Assembly: GCA_012845835.1 (NCBI GenBank)
Contig: JABAKD010000006.1
Coordinates: forward strand, 7,176,637 to 7,240,636
From: Undaria pinnatifida
Taxonomy: Eukaryota > Sar > Phaeophyceae > Laminariales > Alariaceae
DNA: 64,000 nt
Direction of reading: 5' to 3'
This document shows, one piece after another, positions 53,590 through 63,357 of this stretch. A program made the position numbers and the translations under genes. The notes beneath the pieces were generated by a model, which was not told the DNA's origin, did no database searches, and was given only the letters and a program-made list of their open reading frames with translations. The first letter of the stretch is position 1; each line of letters begins with the position of its first letter.

Positions 53590-53788
53590 CTGGTATATTC
53601 GGCTTAAGACGATGGATATCCGCGATCCAGTAGGTTTCCTTGTATGGTTTCCCTGGTATATTAGGGCTAAGCCGATGGGTATCCGCGATCCAGTAGGTTT
53701 CTTTGCATGGTTTTCCTTGGTATATTAGGCCTGAGCCGATGGATATCCGTGATCCAGTAGGTTTCCTTGTATGGTTTCCCTGGTTATT
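53590..53788 (+). repeat. About 72-bp satellite, three copies
   Basis: GATCCAGTAGGTTTCCTTGT, ATGGTTTCCCTGGTATATT and GCCGATGGATATCCGCG recur three times, with point differences such as CTTTGCATGG for CCTTGTATGG. Confidence 0.9.
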
Positions 53789-54846
53789 TTTTTTCCTTGT
53801 GTACTGCTTGTGAAATGATCGACGTCGTCAATGCCTATGTTGCGGCACGTTGTTGGGTGGACGGCTAACATGATAATAAATGATAATACATGTTCCCTTC
53901 GTCGTGATTAGTTGTTCCTTCTTGTTTCTTGTTTTTTAGAGTTGCTCGTCGTGCCGTGTGCGTGTTCAAGAGGAAGAGTAACGGTTGGTGGGCCAAAAAT
54001 AAAATAAAAAACGCCATGTGATCTCAACTGGTCCACTACGTACTGGTTTCTTCCGTGAGCTTTTTTTTTTTTTGTGCGATAACAACGCCGCTTGCTTGTG
54101 TGTCTTTCTTTTTCTCTTGCTTGTACTTGTATTGTGAGTGTTGTCGTTGTGCCTGTTTTTCTTTTTGGTCCTCTAGGAATTGTGTACGTTCGCCTTGTGG
54201 TAGTTGCTTGTCATCTTCTACCACGGCATATTAATAGTAAGTATAGGTGCGTGACACGTGTGGGGGTGTGTGAATGAACCACGATGGGAATTCCGTCGCC
54301 AAGAAAGCGTTACCGTAAAACTACCATCATTAACAAAGCAAGTAATAACTTTTTTGCCCTTTTTTTTTGTTGTCCGACGAGTCCGCACGTACGACGAGCT
54401 TCGCCCGGAGCATTTCCATCATGCAATAAGTGTTCTTTGTAACATCAGTTAGCTGTTATGGCCCATTTTATTGTTGACGGGCGTACGAAAAAAAAGCAAT
54501 CGACCATTATTATTATTATTATTTTTTTTTTTCGCCCCGACATTCTTGGCTCAAAAGTTCCGTGTCGCGAAAGTGTTCATTCGGCATGCCATTTTCGGGC
54601 TGCAGGCAATTAATTGCGCGTGGTGGGAGGGCGGATTGGTAGTTTTCTCATGGTAAAAGTCGGTTATTTTTTTTACCGTGTTGCGAGGACTCTTTTTCAT
54701 TTTTTCGCTTTTTCTGGTAGTTATTTTCAGTTTCACAAAATGTCATGCTCCCGATAATGAAATGACTAACAACGATAGCAGAAACGCTCCACCCTCTTTT
54801 TCTAGTGGTAAAAGCCGGTCAATAACTATTATTAACGATAATAATA

Positions 54847-55024
54847 CAGTAGGTGGCCTATAGTGCGGGTCATATAGTGCGGGTGTCCGATATTGTGCGG
54901 GTGAAATCGTTTGGCACAATATAGACCCCTCTGTAGCGGCCGGTTTTTATATAGTGCGGGTGCCCGGTATAGTGCGGGTAAATTTTTCGTGACACACACC
55001 CGCACTATATAGGGCCACCTACTG
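54847..55024. mobile_element. 178-bp palindromic MITE flanked by TA
   Basis: Termini CAGTAGGTGGCC and GGCCACCTACTG are perfect inverted repeats, flanked on both sides by TA (54845-54846 and 55025-55026). The interior repeats TATAGTGCGGGT four to five times, with ACCCGCACTATATAGG at the right. A TA target with a short TIR fits a Tc1/mariner-type MITE, but other families also use TA. Confidence 0.8.
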
Positions 55025-55250
55025 TATCAGAAATGACCCACTCTTCTTATCGTATAATAACCTCATCTAACCATATATCTATATGCTGCGAGCGCGATCC
55101 CAAGCTGCTTTTCGTATACGCACTTGGAGGGGCGGTTGGGGGTGGTCTGAGGTCGCGCTGCCGCCGCTTCGCGCAAGATTTCTTCGCATCAGATGATCTA
55201 TCACCGCCCTGAAAGCGTGCGGTACTCAAAGTAAATGCTGCTACTATTCA

Positions 55251-55713
55251 TTACGGGGGACCATAGTAAATAGGACCAAATATTGTTAGTCAAAATATAG
55301 AAATATATTGGTTTTTGTGTGTACCGTAGGTCCTATTTACTATGGTCCCCCGTAATAGTCAATGACACAAGGTTTACATACTGAAGTTATTACGGGGGAC
55401 CATAGTAAATAGGACCAAATATTGTTAGTCAAAATATAGAAATATATTGGTTTTTGTGTGTACCGTAGGTCCTATTTACTATGGTCCCCCGTAATAGTCA
55501 ATGACACAAGGTTTACATACTGAAGTTATTACGGGGGACCATAGTAAATAGGACCAAATATTGTTAGTCAAAATAGGGAAATATATTGGTTTTTGTGATA
55601 TTGTTAGTCAAAATAGGGAAATATATTGGTTTTTGTGATATTGTTAGTCAAAATAGGGAAATATATTGGTTTTTGTGTGTACCGTAGGTCCTATTTACTA
55701 CGGTCCCCCGTAA
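55251..55713. mobile_element. Three tandem copies of MITE family C with shared flank
   Basis: Copies at 55251-55355, 55390-55494 (both 105 bp) and 55529-55713. The first two are nearly identical and are separated by the same 34 bases (GTCAATGACACAAGGTTTAC and so on), so a segment of element plus flank was duplicated. In the third, GATATTGTTAGTCAAAATAG with its neighbour bases is present three times. Ends: TTACGGGGGACCATAGTAAA and its complement. Confidence 0.9.
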
Positions 55714-57004
55714 TAATATTATTATTCTCGTGCTCGTGATTACTACCGGTACTACTATTAATACCAGTGCGCGCGCTGATTTCATGAAAAAAAAATATTT
55801 TTTTTTAAGGACGTCAGCCGTGAGTTCGACGATTTTTTTTTCGGAATTTTTGTTTGCGCTAAATAAGTAGTACTCGGAGTAAATAAATGCTTTTGAAATA
55901 TACATACACACATACATGCGTTTATTATTTATTTCTTGTTTTTTTACTGAACAGTCAAATGTTAAGATACGGCCTCGAAAGGCCTGTAAGTACTGTATCC
56001 GAATTGGAGATCATTTGGATGGGCTCCGTATGATAAGGTTGGCATTTTTATATTCGGGAAAGTTAGGAATTAGATCGGAGGTACGTGCCTCCGATCTCAG
56101 AAGCTATCCCGGGCTCTGGTGGTGGAAACGAATAAAGTGAGTACTCTCCGAGGACCTGCTCAATTGGCAGACCTGCAGGGGGCACTCTGTGTTCCCCACC
56201 TTTAATTTAACCTGTATGTATGTGGCGTCGACGGCAGGACTAGACTAGATGTTTTTGTTATTCCGAGTGTGCGCATTGCTTTTTTTTTTCCCCAGTTTTT
56301 TTCACAGCAACAACTAACTACTGAATAGTAGGGAAGAACATAGATCAGATGCACCACGCAGCTTGCAAAAGTTGAGTTTCAACCATTCAATCGGTCGCAC
56401 TCACAGCCGACGTTTTTTCAATTTTGTTATAAACTCATTTTGTAGTATCAGTTCACAGAATGACTACCTATTATTATGGAAAAATCGTCCTGTTGACCCT
56501 GACAACACCCAGGGGAGTCACCGACCCATACCTTTCGTGAGGATCAAACATATAACACGCGCGAACGACCTTCCGTAAATCTTGTTCAACTACTACTACT
56601 ACTACTGTATATTATTAGCGCAAACATAGATGTACCACGCAGCTTGCAAAGTTAAGTTTTCGACCATTCAAACGTTCGTACTCACACGCGGACGTTGTTT
56701 GATTTTCATGAAATCAAAAATCGTGTTTTGTTGTTTTGGAGGAGAGGGGAGTAGGCCAGATCTCCTCAATCAAGCGGGGAAAGAGAGAGAAGCCCAGAAC
56801 AAAAAAAGTGGTATGCAAACCTCTCTACTATTATCAACTAACTGTCCTTCGGCGTAAAAAGGCTCCCGCGGCGCTCCATTACAAGTATACCGGGTTGTAT
56901 TCCTAGACTTGGTGGTACCAAATATAACTATCAGCCTGCTTGTGCTTGCTCTCTGGGCACCGTTCGTTGTGTGGTGGGGGTGTCTTGAAAGCGCGTCATA
57001 ATAT

Positions 57005-57109
57005 TTACGGGAGACCCTAGTAAACAGGACCTACGGTGAACACAAAAACCTATATATTCATCTATTTTTACTAACAATATTTGGTCCTATTTACTATCGT
57101 CCTCCGTAA
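57005..57109. mobile_element. 105-bp MITE family C, single copy
   Basis: TTACGGGAGACCCTAGTAAA to TTTACTATCGTCCTCCGTAA. It is closest to the copy at 37686 (shared GTCCTCCGTAA right end). Confidence 0.88.
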
Positions 57110-57335
57110 TATTACAATAGCTTTTTTAGGCAGTTTGGGGCAGGCGCGGGCACGTTCCGCGGAGGATATGTTTTTTTGCTTATTATGCCCCCCCAAGTAA
57201 GTGCCCGACAAACACGGGAATACGTACAGCCCCCTTCTTTCGATTGTTCCCCTTCTTTTTTTTTGCCGTGTGTTTGTTTTTACCGCAGGAAAGGTTCTGT
57301 ACTACACCCTGCCTGTATTGCTCGTCGTCGATGCG

Positions 57336-57336
<1 letters not shown>

Positions 57337-57366
<30 letters not shown>
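57337..57366 (+). repeat. (AGCC)n microsatellite
   Basis: About seven consecutive CAGC/AGCC units, the last with T. Confidence 0.9.
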
Positions 57367-57370
<4 letters not shown>

Positions 57371-58656
57371 CCTCGCGCGGCGTGTTTGTCGACAATTTTG
57401 TTCATTAGTGCATCTCGTCCTCCTCACTCAGGGGTTGGTTGGAGATAGATGCCGGCACGCGGTCTCTCGATGTGCAGCAGATAATTATTAATGTATTATT
57501 ATTACTGACTGTAGTATGAGCCCACGAGCAAGAAGAAACGATTCGGCAGTAAATGAGTAAGATCAACCCGAGGCAAAATATTCTGGAGACAAAAAACCAT
57601 TAAAAAAAAAAAAATGAATTTAAAAAAAAAAGAAACATATCGCGGCGTCTAGACTTTCTTTTCTTTTTTTTTTTCTTCATTGATTGCCGTTTTTTTTTTT
57701 TTTCCATCTCCTTAGTCAGGGTAATTATAATGCTGTTAACGACATACAGTACTTCGAAGTACATGCACAGTTCGTTGAAAAAAAAAAAAAAAATCTCTTT
57801 TCCTTTTGCTCATCCCTTCTTCTTCTATTATGTTCGCTCTCTCTTTTTTACTTCCTTCTCCCTCCCTACACGTTACTCAGACCCGGGGCTACCAAACAGG
57901 CACTTCTACCCCCCCACTATGTATGTATGGTACATACACGCCTTCATTCTAGTTAGTTCTTTCCTGGCCTCGAGACTCGCATAGAATTGCGTAGAATACC
58001 AACACCAACCATTAGTGTTAAGGAATTAGTGGGGTATTAGTCCGTTTGACCACTTGCACAGGTTAACCAATAGCTTACCCAAGGTGCCAAATTCGTAGCT
58101 TGTACTAATTTCGGCAGAAAGGGGGCACAAGGGCAGCTGCTTGTTCGACGCACAAGAATGATCGACGTACATACTGAAACCCATACGATAACGCGTGTAC
58201 TGGAAAATTCGCCAAACGAAAAAGCTCAAACATTCCACGAGCACCGCCTGTTTCTTCCCAGGTAGATCACAAAGGAAGGAGCCCCGACATGAGCTCCTAG
58301 AGCACGGTGCCCGTAGTCCAAGGGGGTCCCGCGAAGGACGGTCTGGCACCGACAGCAAGGATGTGCTGGGCGATGGGCTCTCTCAGCGAGCGAAGTCCCC
58401 TTCGAATGTCATTCGAAGGGTTGGTCCCAGTATGCTTGTCCGTGGCATGTCGTGCGTATGCCTCCGAGCCCCAAAGCGCGAAAAAAAAGTACGAGTCGAT
58501 GGCCGATCTTGGGGCTTGTGCTGGCAACTCGCGGATGTGCTGTGCAACATGCTGGCAGAGCGCGGAGCAAACAAGTCTGATGGGTGGGGCTCGGGCAGTT
58601 CCACTGCTGAGTGGTCTATGACCAGCTGGCGGTGAACTGATGCGGCCAAAGGCCGG

Positions 58657-58861
58657 GACGAGGGGTGTGCTCCGAAGAGCAGTGTCGTCCGCCCGTACTC
58701 GGAAAGTGTCCTCTGTGTGGTGCGTGCCCAGCAACCAACAGGAGGGACCAAAATTCGAGACGAGGAATGTGCTCCGCAGAGCAGTGTCGTCCGCACGTAC
58801 TTGGAAGGTGTCGTCCGTGTGGTACGTGCGCGGCGACCAACAGGAGGGGCCCCTGCCATCT
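58657..58861 (+). repeat. 102-bp tandem duplication with open frames on plus strand
   Basis: ACGAGGGGTGTGCTCCGAAG at 58658 and ACGAGGAATGTGCTCCGCAG at 58760 start two units that keep frame. In one frame they read as a Cys-rich peptide (CSEEQCRPPVLGKCPLCGAC, then CSAEQCRPHVLGRCRPCGTC), in another as Arg/Ser-rich. The synonymous-looking conservation of Cys in one frame could mean a decayed coding repeat, but no start, splice site or family supports a gene. Confidence 0.65.
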
Positions 58862-59035
58862 CACTGCTGTTGTGGTCGCCGTTGTAGGAGGAAGGGCGCT
58901 CCCTCCATTGAGAAGCCACCCGAGAAGGAACAGGGGTTGTGGGCTCGATGGAAAGCAAAAGCAAAATCGCTACGAAAAAAAAATCGGAGAAACCGGAAGA
59001 ACGCTGCCACAATAGCACATCAAGCTCGACGACGC

Positions 59036-59412
59036 CACTTGTTAAGGATTTCAGTGGGGTATTAGTCCGTTTGACCACTTGCAACTGGTTAACCAATAGC
59101 TTACCCAAACTAAGCCTTATAACACTCTCCCCCCCTGAAACGGCGGGATAGCAGGTCGGCCGGATATACGGGCGGACCTGTCAATTATCCAAGCCGTTTC
59201 ATTTCCTGGGTATACCGGCGAGAGTATTTTTCAAGTTCGCCATGGGGAAATCAGAAAAAGTTTATTATGGTGGATGTGGGGATCGAACCCACGACCCAAA
59301 AACCCATGGTCTGTCGACGACGCCATTTGTTAAGGAATTAGTGGGGTATTAGTCCGTTTGACCACTTGCACAGGTTAACCAATAGCTTACCCAAACTAAG
59401 CCTTATAACATT
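59036..59412 (-). mobile_element. tRNA-derived SINE family E, fullest copy
   Basis: Terminal direct repeats (GGGGTATTAGTCCGTTTGAC to AAGCCTTATAACA) at 59056-59130 and 59343-59412. Inside, on the minus strand, GTGGGTTCGATCCCCAC is a B box and TGTGCAAGTGG a fair A box about 70 bases upstream, a class II (Leu/Ser-like) spacing. The B-box arm is followed by ATCCACCA, so a CCA-like end is present in DNA. A solo terminal block lies at 58014-58095. Confidence 0.72.
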
Positions 59413-60252
59413 AGACTATATATAGTGGAGGAAAACAAAATATGCATATGTACCATTTTGATTTTTTTGCCTAGTCCGTCCCTTTTTCTCCGCCGGCGCA
59501 GAGTTTTTTGGTGTGCTTTCTTCTGCAATGCGATCAGACTACCCGTCGGTGTATTATCAGCCGTGTGCCGGGCTCATGGGACGTCCGTGGCGCGAGCTAT
59601 GGCCGCGGAAAGCCGCCGCGACTGGCTCTATTTTGCGGGGTATGAGACACTTCTGTCCCCGGGCAACCACACACTAGACGTATTTAAGCCTCGAGGTTAG
59701 GTCTTAAGTACTTCCGACTGGAAGAGCTAGGCCATTCGATATTTCGACCTTAAACGCATAAAAAAAACACCATATGTCTAAAACTCGAAATAATAGTGGT
59801 CTCTTTCAGTACGCATAAAAAGAAAAGCCGAGGAAAGATCAAACTACTTGAAAATAGACTATGATATTTCTGCACTACTCCAGACGCAGATGGCAAGACG
59901 AGGATTTATGTCATGAGTCAGCACATGAGTGGGTGGAAACTTCGAGAAAGACCCTCCCCTGCCCATGCTGTGCGAGCTTGAACAAACGGCCAAAACAAAT
60001 AACTGGTGCCTGGCAAAAACATTGAGTGCTTCGTACTCCATACTCGCTTCATATGTAGGATACCTCGCAGGCGTCTGCCGCCTTCGGTGTGCCTCAGTGT
60101 GGCAGTCAGTACAGCAGCACAGCAGGACTGGCCCTCAACCCGGTTCAATTTCCACCCTCGAAATGTAGGCATCCGTCTGATGTTTCCTCGAGCTTTTGTC
60201 GTCTGAAATGCTGTTGTTTGCTGGAAAATACTCGGAAAATTGCTTCAAATAT

Positions 60253-60288
60253 ATATGCACTTGGGCCAGAATGTGCCCAAGTGCATAT
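60253..60288. repeat. Perfect 14-bp hairpin
   Basis: ATATGCACTTGGGC (60253-60266) and its exact complement GCCCAAGTGCATAT (60275-60288) with an eight-base loop, 400 bases upstream of the OTU ORF. No T run follows, so it is not an obvious terminator. Confidence 0.8.
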
Positions 60289-60632
60289 TTTGGGAAAATC
60301 CACATCTCACCGTGGTCTGCCGTGGTCGTTAGGTCGATAAAATAGACCTATTTTGTAGACATTTAAAACACGATAGGGCTTAATTTGGTTTAGAGCCTAA
60401 AATATAGGCATATCGTCAGGCTTAAATACGTCTACTACACACACGGTTGTGGAACTTTAGTCCTCGCACGTAGTACATCGGGGTGGCATCAAAATGTATT
60501 TGCGAGAGAATTTCCCCGCACTGCTAGACGCGGGCGCGGTGTATATGTACCCGCTGCAACGACGTGAACTATGTCATTACTGTGAGTTCTCCCTCACAAT
60601 TGACACGGTGGTTACCATACAGCAGTAGCGAA

Positions 60633-60655
60633 ACCTGTATAAAGAGATATAAAGT
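60633..60655 (+). promoter_or_regulatory. Possible TATA box before the OTU ORF
   Basis: TATAAAGAGATATAAAG lies 28-50 bases upstream of the ATG at 60683. If used, the 5' leader would be very short. This is the only gene here with a TATA-like element so close. Confidence 0.35.
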
Positions 60656-60682
60656 AGCAACACAACCCAAGCAAAAGTAACG

Positions 60683-61330
60683 ATGTGCACACAACAGACC
60701 ATATCGGCAACAAACATCGGTATAAGCACGCGGGGAAAAATACTGGACACAGAAAACAAACAACAAATTGACACCAATGATTCCTCTAACAGCAGCGACA
60801 GCAGTACAAACCCATCAGACAGCGAAAATGATCAAGACAACAACAGCGGCAACAATAACAATTCTGGTCAATGGTCCATTATTCCCGAGATTGGTGATGG
60901 TGCATGTTTATTAAGATGTATCTCGCGTCGTGTGCACAACAACCCAGCTTTACATCACATCGTCCGTGCACATATTATTGCCCACATCACAACCAATTTG
61001 TACACCGTTATCCCAGGATCAGGTTTCAACACTTTCCACGACAGCATCTTAGCTGGAGCAAATCAAGAACTTGTGGAAGTCGCTGGATCTCAACCTACTA
61101 CATATTCGAGTGTTGAAGAGTATCTCCACTTCATGTCACAGCCTTACGCATACGCTACAAACGTAGAATTAGTTGCTGCCACGCAGTTATACGGAGTGGA
61201 CTTTCGAATAACTTATCACACCGAGCCTCAGCAATATCCCAACCCTCCTCCTCCAAAAGTCTGTGATATCTTATTATATTATCCACATTCTTTCCACTAC
61301 GCATCCCTCCGATATACACCTTCTGCATAA
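60683..61330 (+). CDS. OTU-like cysteine protease, intronless (215 aa)
   Basis: Seen: residues 1-63 are rich in Ser, Asn and Asp (low complexity). Then IPEIGDGACLLRCISRRV gives the OTU Asp-Gly-x-Cys motif (Asp72, Cys75). YLHFMSQPYAYATNVELVAA (147-166) matches the central OTU helix region, with Ala where many have Trp-Gly. PHSFHYASLR supplies the C-terminal His205 followed by Tyr. Known: OTU proteases cleave ubiquitin or ubiquitin-like conjugates; they occur as cellular deubiquitinases and in viruses and transposons. The length fits one bare OTU domain. Odd: no introns, while both other complete genes here have many, and AT-rich codons (AAC/AAT, TTA, ATT) unlike the GC-rich exons of its neighbours. 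Inferred: a retrocopy, viral or transposon-derived gene is plausible. Specificity is unknown. Confidence 0.8.
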   Translation: MCTQQTISATNIGISTRGKILDTENKQQIDTNDSSNSSDSSTNPSDSENDQDNNSGNNNNSGQWSIIPEIGDGACLLRCISRRVHNNPALHHIVRAHIIAHITTNLYTVIPGSGFNTFHDSILAGANQELVEVAGSQPTTYSSVEEYLHFMSQPYAYATNVELVAATQLYGVDFRITYHTEPQQYPNPPPPKVCDILLYYPHSFHYASLRYTPSA

Positions 61331-63357
61331 ATACTTCATCATCATCAGTTAGTTGTAGTCATTCGACTTGCGTCGCCCCCGGGAGGCACGTGTCCACCTC
61401 CCGAAGGGGAACCTTGTATATATGTACGGAGTATATATATAGACTATATACTTCGAAGTATATGTTTTTGTAACAAAACAAGATGACCCCTCGCATTAAG
61501 AAAAAACTCACATAGTACTTGTATATTACACAAGTACCGACAACGCAGCTTGCAAAATATGAGTATTGACCCGAAATTCGTCGCACTCACGGCTGACGTC
61601 CTTGAAACTTTTTTTATAAAAATTGCGTGATATGAGAGTAGATGTAAATAAACAAGAACAGCCAAAAAGTAAGATCCTGAGGCCCAATGTTTGGGGGCGC
61701 TGAGAATTTTGAATTAAGAAATTTGGATTAAGAATTCGACGCTAAGATTTTTTTTCATCAAGAATTAGAATTCGACTCTAAGAACTATTTGGATCAAGAA
61801 CTCGACTGTAAAAAAAAAGTGGTCTGAGAAATCGACCGTGATAAATTTGGATTACGAAATCACGGCGTCTCTGTTGTTGTTGTTATTGCTGTTGTTGTTG
61901 TGGTTGTTGTTGTTGTTGTTGTTGTTATTGGTTTTTAATCTTAGGATAATGAAAACCCTAGGTCGCAATTCCTAGTAGTACAATATCGGCCCACGAGCAA
62001 TACAAACACAGCATAAAATAACAAGAACTTTTGCTTGAATGTTTTTGGGACGCTTAGGACCAAAAACCGTTCATGTTAATAATCGCGGCGTCTCCATGTT
62101 CGTGGCCGCTTTCATTTATTTTACATCTCGTCCGCAGGGTTAGTGATGGCTGCAGGAACGACTCGATATAATTTTGGGGTTTCGTACGAAATGGAAAGGC
62201 GGTTTGCTAGGATGATTAATCCCCAGTGCAGGCTGCTTCGACGCCTGTGCTGTGATATATTGATTCACTCTGGCCTTGCTCTACCCCAACCCCTGCTCAG
62301 CGCTAGCTACTGCATGATCTATTGTTGCAGCGCGGACAGGTTTCCCGTCAATGCTGGCCCGGTCTTTGTGATCCAGCCCGGTCTTTGTGGCCCAGTACCG
62401 CCCCCCGGGCAGTTAAAAATCCAGTACATAAACTCAGAACCTGAGGCTTGAAGATTCTGGGGACTCACAAGAAATGGTAATTAAGAAATCGCGCCGTCTC
62501 CGTCTCTGCTTTCACTTTCATCTCGTCCTTACAAGGTTAGCGCTGCCGGCTTGCAGTTCGTTGCACGGCCATAAAACGTCGGACACAAATCACCGCAGGG
62601 CCCACAAGCAAAAAGCAAACAATGCAAGGATCTGAGGCTCGCTGTTTCCGGGACGGTAAGAAGTTTGGATTAACAACACTCGACCCCAAGATATTTTTTT
62701 CTTTAACAAATCGACGCTAAGAAACGTGGACTGATAAGAAATCGCGGCGTTTCCGTCGACGTCTGGTTTGTGCCGTCTCGCGTCCACGGGATGAACGGTT
62801 CCAGCGCGATATTTCGTCGGGGTGGCGCAGGCTTGGCTTAGATAGCGATTTTGACAACAGAACGCCCGGAACAGATGTTGCCGGAACTCGGCCACCGAAC
62901 TAAAAATATGCTCCACGCTGTTACTGCTAGTGCTACTACTGCAGGTGCGCTGAAATTATGCTCAGTACTTGCTCCAACTGCGCTGAAAGTGTGTTCAGTT
63001 TTGTGCTCATTACTTGCTGTAACCGCTCTGAAATTGTGTTCAGTTTCGTTCGGGGGAGGGCAAGGATATTGCCCGACCCCTCCCCGTTGGCGGGCCTCAG
63101 CCAGCTAGATACCGCGGCGTCTTCATCATCAGTCGCTTCGTTTATTCTATCTAGTCTTCAGGGGTTGGCGATGCCGGTGCGGTGTTGGTATCCGCCAGGG
63201 TGGACACGTGGGCACCAGGGCAAAAACCGCACTGCTGACGTTTCCGCGAGACTATCGCACCCGCACAAACGAACGTAAAACGTCACCGAAGAAGCGCGGC
63301 AAAACAAAAAGCGATGAACCGATGATGCGAGAGAGACGTGCACATCGCGTTCCGTTC
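61331..63357. other. Intergenic, with decayed copies of the 3' end of the next gene
   Basis: A GCTTGCAA-type repeat (61548-61610), A/T-rich sequence with repeated TTTGGATTAAGAA and AATTCGAC words (61700-61860), a TTG microsatellite (61876-61931) and gene 3'-end relics near 62136, 62534 and 63162 (separate entry). No other gene was seen. Confidence 0.65.
62083..63185 (-). pseudogene. Decayed copies of the 3' end of the minus-strand gene
   Basis: The real gene's last codons read (plus strand) CTATCCTCAGGGTTGGCGCC with GGCAGCACG. Similar words occur at TCTTCAGGGGTTGGCGATGC (63158), CCTTACAAGGTTAGCGCTGC (62528) and GTCCGCAGGGTTAGTGATGG (62130). Each is preceded by a shared block such as CGGCGTCTCC, CTTTCATTT and TCTCGTC. 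Spacing is irregular (about 215-630 bases). The copies are short and non-coding. Confidence 0.65.

Larger units (their letters stand above)
51934..60682. other. Intergenic, repeat-rich
   Basis: No gene recognised with confidence. Contents: a duplicated word at 52497-52545 (GGTGTATTAATAGGAATAATACC), GGTTG repeats, a three-copy satellite, a TA MITE, family C MITEs, GCTTGCAA repeats (56349 and 56631), an AGCC microsatellite, a 102-bp duplication and SINE E. The parts 53800-54840, 57450-58010 and 59420-60240 show only simple T- or A-rich tracts. Confidence 0.6.

Noticed and set aside
58195-59108. Overlapping ORFs of 140-240 codons on both strands
   Set aside because: Mutually overlapping, partly inside SINE E, and none has recognisable domains or splice support.
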